A DNA stretch of 64,000 nucleotides from contig CALLAF010000031.1 in NCBI GenBank assembly GCA_938002605.1, positions 1 to 64,000 on the forward strand. The letters run 5' to 3'. This stretch comes from an uncultured Paracoccaceae bacterium. GTDB lineage: Bacteria > Pseudomonadota > Alphaproteobacteria > Rhodobacterales > Rhodobacteraceae. This document shows, in pieces, positions 44,347 to 52,528 of this stretch (its first letter is position 1; each line of letters begins with the position of its first letter). The notes under the pieces are model-generated. The model did not search any database, had not been told where the DNA came from, and saw only the letters and a program-made list of their open reading frames with translations. A program made the position numbers and the translations under genes.

Positions 44347-44589
44347 TTATTGAGTAGCCAAAAGGATGAGGTCGTCTTCCTCTTCGTCATCATCATCGTC
44401 AAGTTGTGACGCGATTAGCAGTGCCGCCAGAACACCCAGAACGATGTAAGCAGGCTTAACAGAAGATGTTGCTGGCTCTTCCATCACTTCGACAGGTTCG
44501 ATGATAACAGGTGCAACACCGCCAGCGAATGCTGTTGTTGATGTCAGGGCGATTGCCGTCGCAGCGGCAAGAGTAGTTGTGAAACGCAT
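44347..44589 (-). CDS. Small exported peptide with acidic tail, copy 2
   Basis: An 80-residue paralogue: signal peptide MRFTTTLAAATAIALTSTTAFA, linker GGVAPVIIEPVEVMEEPATS, helix AYIVLGVLAALLIASQL and acidic tail DDDDDEEEDD ending LILLATQ. The ATG at 44589 is set by identity with the other copies and by AGGAGAACC upstream; longer frames to the right are untranslated leader. The 60 or so bases ahead of the gene are almost identical to those ahead of copy 1 (tttggttctcctaaatatat on the plus strand), so gene and control region were duplicated together. Confidence 0.75.
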   Translation of the reverse strand: MRFTTTLAAATAIALTSTTAFAGGVAPVIIEPVEVMEEPATSSVKPAYIVLGVLAALLIASQLDDDDDEEEDDLILLATQ

Positions 44590-44674
44590 TTTGGTTCTCC
44601 TAAATATATGTGGGTGAGATTTTTGAGTTTTAAAAATTAACATTAACACGCAGATCGTCACCATACTAGTAGAT

Positions 44675-44711
44675 CCTAGGCCTACAGCAACAGTGTTGCT
44701 GTAGGCCTAGG
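44675..44711 (-). terminator. Perfect 18-bp-arm hairpin after acidic-tail peptide gene copy 3
   Basis: CCTAGGCCTACAGCAACA (44675-44692) is fully complementary to TGTTGCTGTAGGCCTAGG (44694-44711), leaving a single central base. It lies 7 bp downstream of the copy 3 stop (minus strand). It is an unusually long perfect inverted repeat, most simply a terminator, though its length also suggests an RNA-processing or protein-binding site. Confidence 0.7.
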
Positions 44712-44718
44712 GTTTCTT

Positions 44719-44952
44719 TTAGTTAAGTCCAGTTACAACATCATCTTCATCATCATCGTCGTCAAGTTGTGACGCGATCAGCAGTGCCGCCAGAACGCCG
44801 AGAACGATGTAAGCAGGTTTAACAGAAGATGTTGCTGGCTCTTCCATCACTTCGACAGGTTCGATGATGACCGGTGCAACGCCGCCAGCAAAGGCAGTTG
44901 TTGATGTCAGGGCGATTGCCGTCGCAGCGGCAAGAGTAGTTGTGAAACGCAT
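44719..44952 (-). CDS. Small exported peptide with acidic tail, copy 3
   Basis: A 77-residue paralogue, identical to copy 2 through the membrane helix, with tail DDDDDEDDVVTGLN. ATG 44952 follows AGGAGAACC. The region further upstream differs from the repeated leader of copies 1 and 2, so copy 3 probably keeps the ancestral promoter, while the other two arose by duplication. Oppositely charged partners, surface exposure and function are unknown. Confidence 0.75.
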   Translation of the reverse strand: MRFTTTLAAATAIALTSTTAFAGGVAPVIIEPVEVMEEPATSSVKPAYIVLGVLAALLIASQLDDDDDEDDVVTGLN

Positions 44953-45141
44953 TTTGGTTCTCCTAGTTGGTCTCATATCTATGCGAGTGCAGTGACGGCG
45001 CAGCGCCGCGTGATCCGCATTCCGCGATAGCTTTAATTTGCTGACATTACAGGTCAACGTTTTCGTGAAGATCGTGGCGATTATTTTGACGATGTTGCGA
45101 AAAAGCAGGTGTTTTTGCGCAAAAATCTACGACTGGTCAGG

Positions 45142-46308
45142 CTAGCTTTGCCAGTTCCCTTCGAAATCCTGCGGGATCAGGAGAACATCAGAATCAAGTG
45201 ACCTGGCGTCACGTCGCCCACATAGCGCCATTGTCAGATCCAGCTCTTTGTGAATCACCTCGAGCGCCTTTGTCACCCCTAATTCGCCCATGGCGCCAAG
45301 CCCATAAATAAAGGCGCGCCCGATGTAGACACCTTTTGCCCCAAGCGCGAGCGCCTTCAGAACGTCCTGGCCGGACCGAATGCCACTGTCCATATGCACT
45401 TCGACCTGATCGCCCACTGCGGCCACAATAGATGGCAACATACGAATGGCGGAAAGCGCGCCGTCTAATTGCCGCCCGCCATGGTTGCTGACGATGATCG
45501 CATCGGCGCCAATTTTGACGGCTTGTTTGGCATCTTCGACGTCAAGAATACCTTTAAGGATTAGCTTCCCACCCCATTTTTCTTTGAGTTTCGCGATCAT
45601 ATCCCAGTCAAGCTTGGGCTCAAACTGTTCAGAGGTCCAAGAGGCAAGACTGCTGGTGTCGCCAACGTTTTTGGCGTGGCCAACGATATTGCCAAAGCTG
45701 CGGCGTTTGGTTTGCAGCATGCCTAAGCCCCAGCGCCATTTGGTCGACAGATCGATCATTGTGGGGATCGTGAGTTTTGGTGGCGCAGTCAGGCCGTTTT
45801 TCAGGTCTTTATGCCGTTGCCCAAGAATTTGCAGATCAAGCGTCAGGACAAGCGCCGAACAACCTGCATTCTTGGCGCGGGCGATGATGTTATCGACGAA
45901 TTCTTCGTCTTGCATGACGTAAAGCTGAAACCAGAACGGGTTTTTGGTGTTTTCGGCCACGTCTTCAATCGAACAAATCGACATGGTCGAAAGGGTGAAT
46001 GGCACGCCGAATTTTTCGGCGGCTTTCGCGGCCTTGATCTCACCATCGGCGCATTGCATCCCGGTCAGCCCGACGGGCGCAAGCGCCACAGGCATCGCCA
46101 CATCCTGCCCGATCATCTGCGATTTTGTCGTGCGGTTTGACATATCCACGGCCACACGCTGGCGCAGGCGGATTTGATCGAAATCAGAGGTATTTTCACG
46201 AAATGTCTGTTCGGTCCAACTGCCACTTTCCGCGTAGTCATAAAACATCTTGGGGGCGCGGCGTTTATGCAGACGCTTAAGATCGTCGATTGTGGTGATG
46301 ACGGGCAT
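45142..46308 (-). CDS. lldD: L-lactate dehydrogenase / FMN-dependent alpha-hydroxy acid oxidase
   Basis: A 388-residue FMN enzyme oxidising L-lactate (or another 2-hydroxy acid) to pyruvate at the membrane face. RRAPKMFYDYAESGSWTEQTFRENTSDF opens the barrel, LAPVGLTGMQ and STMSICSIEDVAE bind FMN, and YVMQDEEF contains the substrate Tyr. SNHGGRQLDGALSAIRMLPSIVAAV holds the catalytic His and Arg, and DSGIRSGQDVLKALALGAKGVYIGRAF binds the FMN phosphate. Start ATG 46308 with AGGA upstream; five codons further up are not needed. Monocistronic in appearance. Confidence 0.92.
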   Translation of the reverse strand: MPVITTIDDLKRLHKRRAPKMFYDYAESGSWTEQTFRENTSDFDQIRLRQRVAVDMSNRTTKSQMIGQDVAMPVALAPVGLTGMQCADGEIKAAKAAEKFGVPFTLSTMSICSIEDVAENTKNPFWFQLYVMQDEEFVDNIIARAKNAGCSALVLTLDLQILGQRHKDLKNGLTAPPKLTIPTMIDLSTKWRWGLGMLQTKRRSFGNIVGHAKNVGDTSSLASWTSEQFEPKLDWDMIAKLKEKWGGKLILKGILDVEDAKQAVKIGADAIIVSNHGGRQLDGALSAIRMLPSIVAAVGDQVEVHMDSGIRSGQDVLKALALGAKGVYIGRAFIYGLGAMGELGVTKALEVIHKELDLTMALCGRRDARSLDSDVLLIPQDFEGNWQS

Positions 46309-46450
46309 GACTGAAATCCTCAAATTGGTTAATTCTTGTTACCAATATCGGAAATTTTAGGCAAGCGTTTGGATTTTGTCGATTATACAAAGAATAAGTC
46401 GCTATATGGCGAATATAAATTTTGCCTCATGAGACTAACGAGGAAACCGT

Positions 46451-46816
46451 ATGACTTGGAAACCCGCATCAGAAGCGGATATTTGGGATTACTTCAACCG
46501 CGCTTGGGACAAAATGAATGGTTCCGAGCGTCATTTTTGGGAAATGATCCGTATTGATCCAGTAAAGTGGCAATGTTCACCTTGGGGCGACCAAAGCGGT
46601 GGCTTTTGGGTCGTGGCGATACTGGGGCCGCGGGTTGTTTGGTACAATGATATCGAAGGTGGCTTTAATTGTTCAGAGTACCACGTGTTCGGCCAGTTCA
46701 CTGATTTTTGGTGCAATCAAGATGATTTGGATGAGGTGGTCCGAAAGCTAAAGAACAATCTAGATCACGGGTATTTTAGTCTTTGGCGTGCTGGACCACC
46801 ACAACCTGTTCCCTAG
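46451..46816 (+). CDS. Hypothetical protein (immunity-like composition)
   Basis: A 121-residue soluble, Trp-rich protein: MTWKPASEADIWDYFNRAWD, then ILGPRVVWYNDIEGGFNCSEYHVFGQFTDFWCNQDDLDEVVRKLKNNL. GAGGAAA precedes the ATG. The pattern VWYNDIEGGFNxSxY...CNQDELxxxV recurs in small bacterial proteins of unknown function that often sit alone, like immunity proteins of polymorphic toxins; that link is inference. AT-richer than its neighbours lldD and trpA. Confidence 0.6.
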   Translation: MTWKPASEADIWDYFNRAWDKMNGSERHFWEMIRIDPVKWQCSPWGDQSGGFWVVAILGPRVVWYNDIEGGFNCSEYHVFGQFTDFWCNQDDLDEVVRKLKNNLDHGYFSLWRAGPPQPVP

Positions 46817-46857
46817 GGCTGATTGATCCGATGCGGAACTCAAACTATCCATTACAA

Positions 46858-47649
46858 TTACCCACGGTGCGTCCCATCAGCGAGTGATTTCACGAACGTC
46901 AGCACATCGGCCACGCTTTCGCCTTTGCCGATTTTGTCGACGATGGCAGAACCCACGACGGCACCATCTGCGATGCTGGCGATGTTTTCGGCGGCTTCGG
47001 GTGTTTTGATCCCGAACCCTACGATCACGGGTAGGTCGGTTTTGGCTTTGATCCGTGCGACCTCTGGGGCGACGTCACCCGCTTGGGCTTCGGCGGTGCC
47101 GGTGATGCCGGTGACGGACACGTAATAGACAAAGCCAGAGGTGTTTTGCAGCACTTTGGGCAGGCGTTTATCGTCGGTGGTTGGGGTCGCCAGACGGATG
47201 AAATTGATGCCCGCAGCTTGGGCCGGAATGCACAATTCGTCGTCTTCTTCGGGCGGCAGATCCACGATGATCAACCCGTCGATGCCAGCGGCAACAGCGT
47301 CTTTGAGAAATACATCAACTCCGCGCGCGTAGATCGGGTTGTAGTAGCCCATCATGACAATCGGGGTCGTGTCATCAGTTGCGCGGAAATCACGCGCATA
47401 TTGCAGTGTTTTTTCTAACGTCTGTCCCGCTTCAAGCGCGCGTTGGCCAGCAAGTTGGATCGTCGCGCCGTCAGCCATTGGGTCAGTAAACGGCACACCT
47501 AGTTCGACAATATCAACGCCCGCATCTGGCAGGCCTTTGACGATCTCAAGCCCTTTGTCGTAATCGGGGTCGCCCGCCATGACATAGGCAACAAATGCCT
47601 TTTTACCCTCAGTACGTAATTGCGCGAATTTTGCGTCGATTCTGCTCAT
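46858..47649 (-). CDS. trpA: Tryptophan synthase alpha chain
   Basis: A 263-residue TIM-barrel enzyme releasing indole from indole-3-glycerol phosphate. [26 protein letters not shown] holds the first catalytic region, [37 protein letters not shown] includes the catalytic Asp, and [12 protein letters not shown] and [30 protein letters not shown] bind phosphate. Its subunit partner trpB is 12 kb away on the opposite strand. The start region overlaps by 2 bp the upstream extension of the ychF frame, not ychF itself. Confidence 0.96.
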   Translation of the reverse strand: MSRIDAKFAQLRTEGKKAFVAYVMAGDPDYDKGLEIVKGLPDAGVDIVELGVPFTDPMADGATIQLAGQRALEAGQTLEKTLQYARDFRATDDTTPIVMMGYYNPIYARGVDVFLKDAVAAGIDGLIIVDLPPEEDDELCIPAQAAGINFIRLATPTTDDKRLPKVLQNTSGFVYYVSVTGITGTAEAQAGDVAPEVARIKAKTDLPVIVGFGIKTPEAAENIASIADGAVVGSAIVDKIGKGESVADVLTFVKSLADGTHRG

Positions 47650-47791
47650 GATCGTCCCCGGATATCTTCTTAGTCACGGTTTGCGCGAAGAAATGCGGAA
47701 AATCAATGGGGCGCAGGCAATTGCACCCTGTTTATCTTGCACCAAGGCCATTCCCCCCCTAGAAGCCCAAGGAGTTTCAAGGAGAGCTGAC

Positions 47792-48889
47792 ATGGGTTTC
47801 AAGATGGGTATCGTGGGTTTGCCAAATGTGGGCAAATCAACCCTTTTCAACGCGTTGACAAAAACGGCTGCGGCACAAGCGGCGAATTTTCCGTTTTGTA
47901 CGATTGAACCCAATGTTGGTGACGTGGGCGTGCCTGATGCGCGGCTTGATAAGTTGGCAGCCATCGCGGGTTCAAAGCAGATCATCCCAACACGGATGAC
48001 CTTTGTTGATATTGCTGGGCTGGTCAAAGGCGCGTCAAAGGGCGAAGGGCTGGGGAACCAGTTTTTGGCCAATATCCGCGAATGTGACGCCATCGCCCAT
48101 GTGCTTCGCTGTTTTGAAGACGATGATATCACCCATGTCGATGGGCGTGTTGATCCGGTCGAAGATGCGCAAGTTATTGAAACAGAACTGATGTTGTCTG
48201 ATCTCGAAAGCATTGAGAAACGTCTGCAAAACCTTGTCCGCAAGGTTAAGGGTGGCGACAAAGATGCAGTGCAGCAGGTGCGTTTGCTTGAAGCCGCGCA
48301 AGCCGCGCTTGAAGACGGCAAGCCTGCGCGTACCGTGGACGTCGATGAGGATGATGCAAAGGCATGGAAAATGCTGCAATTGCTGACCACGAAGCCGGTT
48401 CTTTATGTGTGCAACGTCGAAGAAGACAGCGCCGGAGAAGGCAACAGCCAATCTGGGCGCGTCGCTGAAATGGCCGCCGCCCAAGGCAATTCACATGTCG
48501 TGATTTCAGCGCGCATCGAAGAAGAAATCAGCCAGCTTGAGGCGGATGAAGCAGAAATGTTCTTGGGTGAAATGGGGCTAGAGGAAGCCGGGCTCGATCG
48601 TTTGATCCGGGCCGGCTATGAGCTGCTACATTTGCAAACCTATTTCACCGTTGGCCCCAAAGAGGCCCGCGCATGGACCATCAAAGAAGGCACATCCGCC
48701 CCGCAGGCGGCTGGTGTCATTCACGGTGATTTTGAACGCGGATTTATCCGCGCGGAAACCATCGGATACGATGATTTTGTGACTTTGGGTGGTGAACAAG
48801 CTGCAAAAGAGGGTGGTAAAATGCGTGCTGAAGGCAAAGCGTATATCGTCAAAGATGGCGATGTGATGCATTTCTTGTTTAACACTTAA
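47792..48889 (+). CDS. ychF: Ribosome-binding ATPase YchF
   Basis: A 365-residue Obg-like P-loop NTPase that prefers ATP. Walker A is IVGLPNVGKSTLFNAL, the Obg switch block is ANFPFCTIEPNVGDVGVPD, and DIAGLVKGASKGEGLGNQFLANIRECDAI is the G3 region. The central coiled coil follows (about 125-190), and the C-terminal TGS domain ends VGPKEARAWTIKEG...VKDGDVMHFLFN. The start at ATG 47792 has AAGGAGA upstream (two GGAG sequences lie at 47770-47784); the frame runs 48 codons further up without homology. Confidence 0.96.
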   Translation: MGFKMGIVGLPNVGKSTLFNALTKTAAAQAANFPFCTIEPNVGDVGVPDARLDKLAAIAGSKQIIPTRMTFVDIAGLVKGASKGEGLGNQFLANIRECDAIAHVLRCFEDDDITHVDGRVDPVEDAQVIETELMLSDLESIEKRLQNLVRKVKGGDKDAVQQVRLLEAAQAALEDGKPARTVDVDEDDAKAWKMLQLLTTKPVLYVCNVEEDSAGEGNSQSGRVAEMAAAQGNSHVVISARIEEEISQLEADEAEMFLGEMGLEEAGLDRLIRAGYELLHLQTYFTVGPKEARAWTIKEGTSAPQAAGVIHGDFERGFIRAETIGYDDFVTLGGEQAAKEGGKMRAEGKAYIVKDGDVMHFLFNT

Positions 48890-48913
48890 ATACGCTTGTT
48901 CTGGGCCTCAGCA

Positions 48914-49591
48914 TTACTTGTTTGGGTCCAGATCATCCATTCGTTTTGCCAAGGCGTCTTGGTCAAGCACGCTAATAATCCCCTTGGATACATCAATAAT
49001 GCCGAGCTCGCGCAGCCGCCCCAGCTCTTTGTTGACGGTTTGGCGCGAACATCCGACGGCATTGGCCATATAAGACTGGCTTTGCATGAACTTAAAGTTT
49101 CGTGACGATAGATATTCAAGGTAGAGGCAAATCTTTTGTTCAGCCGTATAGAACTGGTCGGCGGATTTGAACATGTTATCGCGGGTCATGATGTCATGGG
49201 TTGCAGCGACGGTGTTGCGAATAAAAACAGGCGATTTCAGCTGTTCATACAAAAGCGCTGTTGGGCAGAACAAGACCGTTGAATTCGCAAAAGCAACACA
49301 TGTCGCGGCGCAGGGCCGATCCGCGATGGCTTCAATCATCCCAAGCGTTTCATCGGGGCCCGCGTGATAGATGATAGATTTATGGCCATCTTTGCTTAGA
49401 AAGCTTACCTCAACCGTTCCAGTGGCCACAAGGAACATGCCCGTGGTATATTCCGACTGCGTGAGCAGGGGGGTATCTTTGCCTATTACGCGGAGAGCAC
49501 AAGCGTCAAGAAATGCGGTCTTTTTGTCGTCAGAAAGGTCACGCAGCAAGCCGCAATCTCGCAAATGCGGAAACCGGACAGAGTTTTTCAT
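48914..49591 (-). CDS. Crp/Fnr-family transcriptional regulator
   Basis: A 225-residue regulator. The N-terminal cyclic-nucleotide-like beta-barrel spans about 20-130 (LVATGTVEVSFLSKDGHKSIIYHAGPDETLGMIEAI). A dimer helix follows, then a C-terminal HTH SQSYMANAVGCSRQTVNKELGRLRELGIID, where the recognition helix CSRQTVNKEL keeps the Crp-like pattern SRQTVxxxL. The Fnr N-terminal cysteine cluster is not present; Cys residues occur at VRFPHLRDCGLL and DACAL only, so an Fe-S oxygen sensor is unlikely. The effector is unknown. The start at ATG 49591 omits ten upstream codons. The FNR-type box at 24524 could belong to another family member. Confidence 0.87.
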   Translation of the reverse strand: MKNSVRFPHLRDCGLLRDLSDDKKTAFLDACALRVIGKDTPLLTQSEYTTGMFLVATGTVEVSFLSKDGHKSIIYHAGPDETLGMIEAIADRPCAATCVAFANSTVLFCPTALLYEQLKSPVFIRNTVAATHDIMTRDNMFKSADQFYTAEQKICLYLEYLSSRNFKFMQSQSYMANAVGCSRQTVNKELGRLRELGIIDVSKGIISVLDQDALAKRMDDLDPNK

Positions 49592-49844
49592 GCAGCAGGC
49601 CTTCACTTGAAAACAAAGCAATAGATTCGCGTGAAGAAATGATAACGCCGCCCAGCCCTTATAAACAGGGCAAAGGCGGCAGGTGCTTCCAAACAGCGGA
49701 AGTTAAGTAAATTTTAACTCGTTACACGCGCACTACGTACCATCGTTTCTGTGGATTGCGTTGTCGCATAGGAGACAGTTTTACGATTTTCCTTGTCGTT
49801 ACGTCATCTAAATCGGGTCAATCCGCGACATGCTTCGATAGGTT
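49592..49844. other. Non-coding stretch upstream of the Crp/Fnr gene
   Basis: No gene is seen in this 253-bp gap. It contains a nested inverted repeat near 49652-49682 (gccgcc...ggcggc enclosing gccc...gggc) inside the 5' leader of the Crp/Fnr gene, which could be a leader hairpin, and otherwise ordinary AT-balanced sequence. Confidence 0.35.
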
Positions 49845-50504
49845 TCACATACTGGGAGGTTGAATTTCCTCGGATGGGTTAAACAGATCCCCAAGATAAT
49901 GATCCATCTGCACCTTGCTGCGCGGCACGTCTGGTTTGGGCTGGCCTGGGTGAAAGCTAAGATTTCCATCGATGAACTGCGCTGTCACGTCTGGGGTTGT
50001 GATCATCCAATCCAGATGAGGCAATCGCCTCGCAAAAAAAGGTGCGCAGGGTTCCACAATATGATGCGCCGGCGTGTACCAAGCGGCAAAGCTATGGCGC
50101 GCACCGCCTTGACGCAGATCCCGAAAGCTGACGGATTTTTGCATCTTTGCTTGCGCACGCAGCACATCTTCTTCGTATGCGCGCAGGGCGATAACATCGG
50201 GGTCCGTGTTTTCGTTCATCAGGTTTGGCGCAGCGCGCAATCGCCAAAGAAGCGTGTATAGCCGCGCGAAACGATCATCGGCTTTGTGCCAGATCACTGA
50301 TTGCACGAGGCGCAGAAAACTATGCGGGGCTTGCACCCGACGTTTCGGCGCAGGTAAATCGGTGGCACTATCCAAGAGCGGCGCAAACGCCCCCGAAAAA
50401 TCCCACAAGATTTCATGCGGCGCAATGCCTGCACCCATCAGGCGTTTGGCCGCATCGCGCCATGCGATGTCCGTTCCTATTTTGGGTAAGGGGATCGTAA
50501 ACAT
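49845..50504 (-). CDS. DUF4130-type protein, likely truncated UdgX-fusion (N-terminal domain only)
   Basis: A 219-residue protein matching the DUF4130/TIGR03915 'probable DNA metabolism' domain: PKIGTDIAWRDAAKRLMGAGIAPHEILW, then VQSVIWHKADDRFARLYTLLWRL, VRFR-type KSVSFRDL, FAAWYTPAHHIVEPCAPFFARRLPHLDWMITTP and YLGDLFNPS. In relatives this domain is fused to a UdgX-type uracil-DNA glycosylase that starts right after the FNP motif and makes the protein about 480 residues long. It is also paired with a radical-SAM repair protein. Here it stops 9 residues after FNP and neither partner is nearby. It is either a stand-alone form or a remnant. Confidence 0.75.
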   Translation of the reverse strand: MFTIPLPKIGTDIAWRDAAKRLMGAGIAPHEILWDFSGAFAPLLDSATDLPAPKRRVQAPHSFLRLVQSVIWHKADDRFARLYTLLWRLRAAPNLMNENTDPDVIALRAYEEDVLRAQAKMQKSVSFRDLRQGGARHSFAAWYTPAHHIVEPCAPFFARRLPHLDWMITTPDVTAQFIDGNLSFHPGQPKPDVPRSKVQMDHYLGDLFNPSEEIQPPSM

Positions 50505-50583
50505 GAACGTGACTCGGTTGTTGTGTGTTCATGTTATGTTCTTGACCGCAGTCACGCAAGCCTTGGATCGTTCAAGTGCTCAA

Positions 50584-51591
50584 TTACATGGCTTGCGCTA
50601 GGCGTGCTGGTGTGACCTGTGGGGTCAGAACGCCGGGAACGATCTCAAACGGGATGTCCGCCGCTTGCAGGGCCGCGGTTTCCACCTCATGTGCCGCGGT
50701 TAGCCTGACGATGCGTTTGCCTTGGCGCGCGGCGGCGATCAATAACCCTTCACCCTTATGCGCGGGCCAGCCCCCAGCGTGATCAAGTTTGACGCGTTCA
50801 GCGTCGCGGCGCGCAAGCTCGAGAATTTGCGGGTCAACTGATTGGTCGTAAAAGATCACATCTGCTTCTTGCAGGCGTTGTACGCCGCGCAGGGTCATCA
50901 GGTCTTTGGCGCCCGGACCTGCACCAACGATTGCCACCGTTGCAGTATCTGAACCGAAATCACCGGTTGCAATCGCATCTTTGATCAATTGTGCAGCTTC
51001 GCGTTCGGCTCCGCGCTTGTGCGCGTCGCGGGCTGGGCCGTTAAACACCCAACGCCACAGATCGCGCCGTTGTCGTGGCTGCAACCGATGTGCTGCACTG
51101 TCGCGCAGACGTCCAACGACAGCAGCAAGATCGCCCAGACGCGGTTCAAGAATTTCTTCCATGCGGGTTTTGATCTGGCGGGCCAGAACCGGTGCGGTCC
51201 CTTCCGTGCCTATGGCCACAACCACGGGTGAACGGTCAACGATCGACGGTGTGATTGCATCGCATAGGTCCGGGCGATCAACGACATTGACTGTCGCACC
51301 TGCCTGCTTGGCCAATGCGTGCAGCGCGGAATCGACGCCGGGACAGCCCGTTGCGATGAATACCAAGGCCGTATCGGCAAACTTTGCAGCTGTGATCGGC
51401 GTTTTGTCCCAGCTGATTTTGCCCGCGGCATGAAGGTCAGCCAGTTCTGGATCCAGCGTCGGGGCAAGCAGACTGATGTGCGCGTCGGTCTTGAGCATCA
51501 ACCGACATTTTTGCGCAGCCTGTTCGCCCCCTCCTGCGATGACCACGCGGCGGCTTGTCATTGTCAAAAACATCGGGAAAGTTTTCATCAT
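50584..51591 (-). CDS. cysG: Siroheme synthase CysG-like, with a degenerate and short methyltransferase half
   Basis: A 335-residue protein. Residues 1-110 are the precorrin-2 dehydrogenase/ferrochelatase Rossmann domain (VVIAGGGEQAAQKCRLML, NVVDRPDLCDAITPSIVDRSPVVVAIGTEGTAPVLARQIKTRME), followed by the dimerisation helix domain to about 215. From 218 a SUMT-like domain starts normally (VAIVGAGPGAKDLMTLRGVQRLQEADVIFYDQSVDPQIL) but has TAAHEVETAAL where GGDPFVFGRGGEE is required for SAM binding, and it ends about 130 residues early. It can probably finish siroheme from precorrin-2 but not methylate uroporphyrinogen, so a separate CobA is needed. Last gene of the nitrate operon, one base after trpD2. 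Confidence 0.85.
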   Translation of the reverse strand: MMKTFPMFLTMTSRRVVIAGGGEQAAQKCRLMLKTDAHISLLAPTLDPELADLHAAGKISWDKTPITAAKFADTALVFIATGCPGVDSALHALAKQAGATVNVVDRPDLCDAITPSIVDRSPVVVAIGTEGTAPVLARQIKTRMEEILEPRLGDLAAVVGRLRDSAAHRLQPRQRRDLWRWVFNGPARDAHKRGAEREAAQLIKDAIATGDFGSDTATVAIVGAGPGAKDLMTLRGVQRLQEADVIFYDQSVDPQILELARRDAERVKLDHAGGWPAHKGEGLLIAAARQGKRIVRLTAAHEVETAALQAADIPFEIVPGVLTPQVTPARLAQAM

Positions 51592-51592
51592 G

Positions 51593-52528
51593 CTATCCTT
51601 TGCGTGCGTCCCAAAGTGTGGCTGCTATTTCGTCTGCTTTTTCAATCGTGTCTGCCGCGCCCAAGGTCCAGAGTGCGATGCCTGTTGTCCCAATCACAGT
51701 GGCTTCGGCGAAGGGGTCGCTTTGGGTGCCATTCCATAGATGCAAGACATCGACTTGGGCGGCGGGTTCATTCATGCGGCGGGTGTCGTCGCGCAGGGCA
51801 GGGGCGTCGGTTTGATGGTGGTCGCCTGCGCGCAGTCCGAAGACTTGGACGGATTTGGCAGGGTTGCGTTCAAATTCCCCGCCGCCGCCTTTGATCACCG
51901 TGAGGTCGGATTGCCCTAACAGGGCCGCTGCCTGGGCTTGCAGACCACGGTAGGAGGGGTGAAAAACGCCTTGTACTGTGGCGCGCGCGCTGGTCGGGTT
52001 CCACATGCGTAAAACGGTATTGATGCAAGACCGCAGGCCAAATGTGTCGCGTAGGCGTAAGATGTCAAACGCCTCGGGAGCATGGGTTTCGACAGGTAGA
52101 TAAGTGATCGGTGCGTCACTGGCATCGACCGGAATGTTTAGCGCGCTAAGCGCATCACGCACCGATGCCCCTGTGCTTTGATGTGAATTCCAGCCGTGCA
52201 GCACGGTGCGGTACCCGGCCTGCGCCACCAGTTTCGCGGATAGCAAAAACAATGGCGCCCCACGCGTGCGCCCCGCCGCATAGGACGGCCAATCAAGATC
52301 GGCGGACATAGGGGCCGGGGATTTTTCGCGCAAAGTTGCGGTAAAGCCTGCGATTTCTTCGGGGACCTCGCCGCGCACGCGCAACACCATCAACAATGCG
52401 CCCAAGGCCTCGGGTTCTGCCGTGCCCGACAGCATCACATGCATGGCGTCTTTGGCTTCGTCCAAGGTTAATGGGCGCGCGCGGCCAGCGCCGCGTGCAA
52501 CAGTTTGGACAAAGGGGGTCAGGGTCAT
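51593..52528 (-). CDS. TrpD2/YbiB-like anthranilate phosphoribosyltransferase homologue
   Basis: A 311-residue member of glycosyltransferase family 3 resembling TrpD2 (YbiB). The N-terminal helical domain (LTLDEAKDAMHVMLSGTAEPEALGALLMVLRVRGEVPEEIAGFTATLRE) and the phosphoribosyl-type core (RSCINTVLRMWNPTSARATVQGVFHPSY, LTVIKGGGGEFERNP) are kept. The catalytic KHGNR/TGGD motif of true TrpD is replaced by LHGWNSHQSTG, so it is unlikely to make phosphoribosylanthranilate; E. coli YbiB binds nucleic acid. The ATG overlaps the nasA stop by 4 bp, fixing it in the nitrate operon. Why it is there is unknown. Confidence 0.82.
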   Translation of the reverse strand: MTLTPFVQTVARGAGRARPLTLDEAKDAMHVMLSGTAEPEALGALLMVLRVRGEVPEEIAGFTATLREKSPAPMSADLDWPSYAAGRTRGAPLFLLSAKLVAQAGYRTVLHGWNSHQSTGASVRDALSALNIPVDASDAPITYLPVETHAPEAFDILRLRDTFGLRSCINTVLRMWNPTSARATVQGVFHPSYRGLQAQAAALLGQSDLTVIKGGGGEFERNPAKSVQVFGLRAGDHHQTDAPALRDDTRRMNEPAAQVDVLHLWNGTQSDPFAEATVIGTTGIALWTLGAADTIEKADEIAATLWDARKG

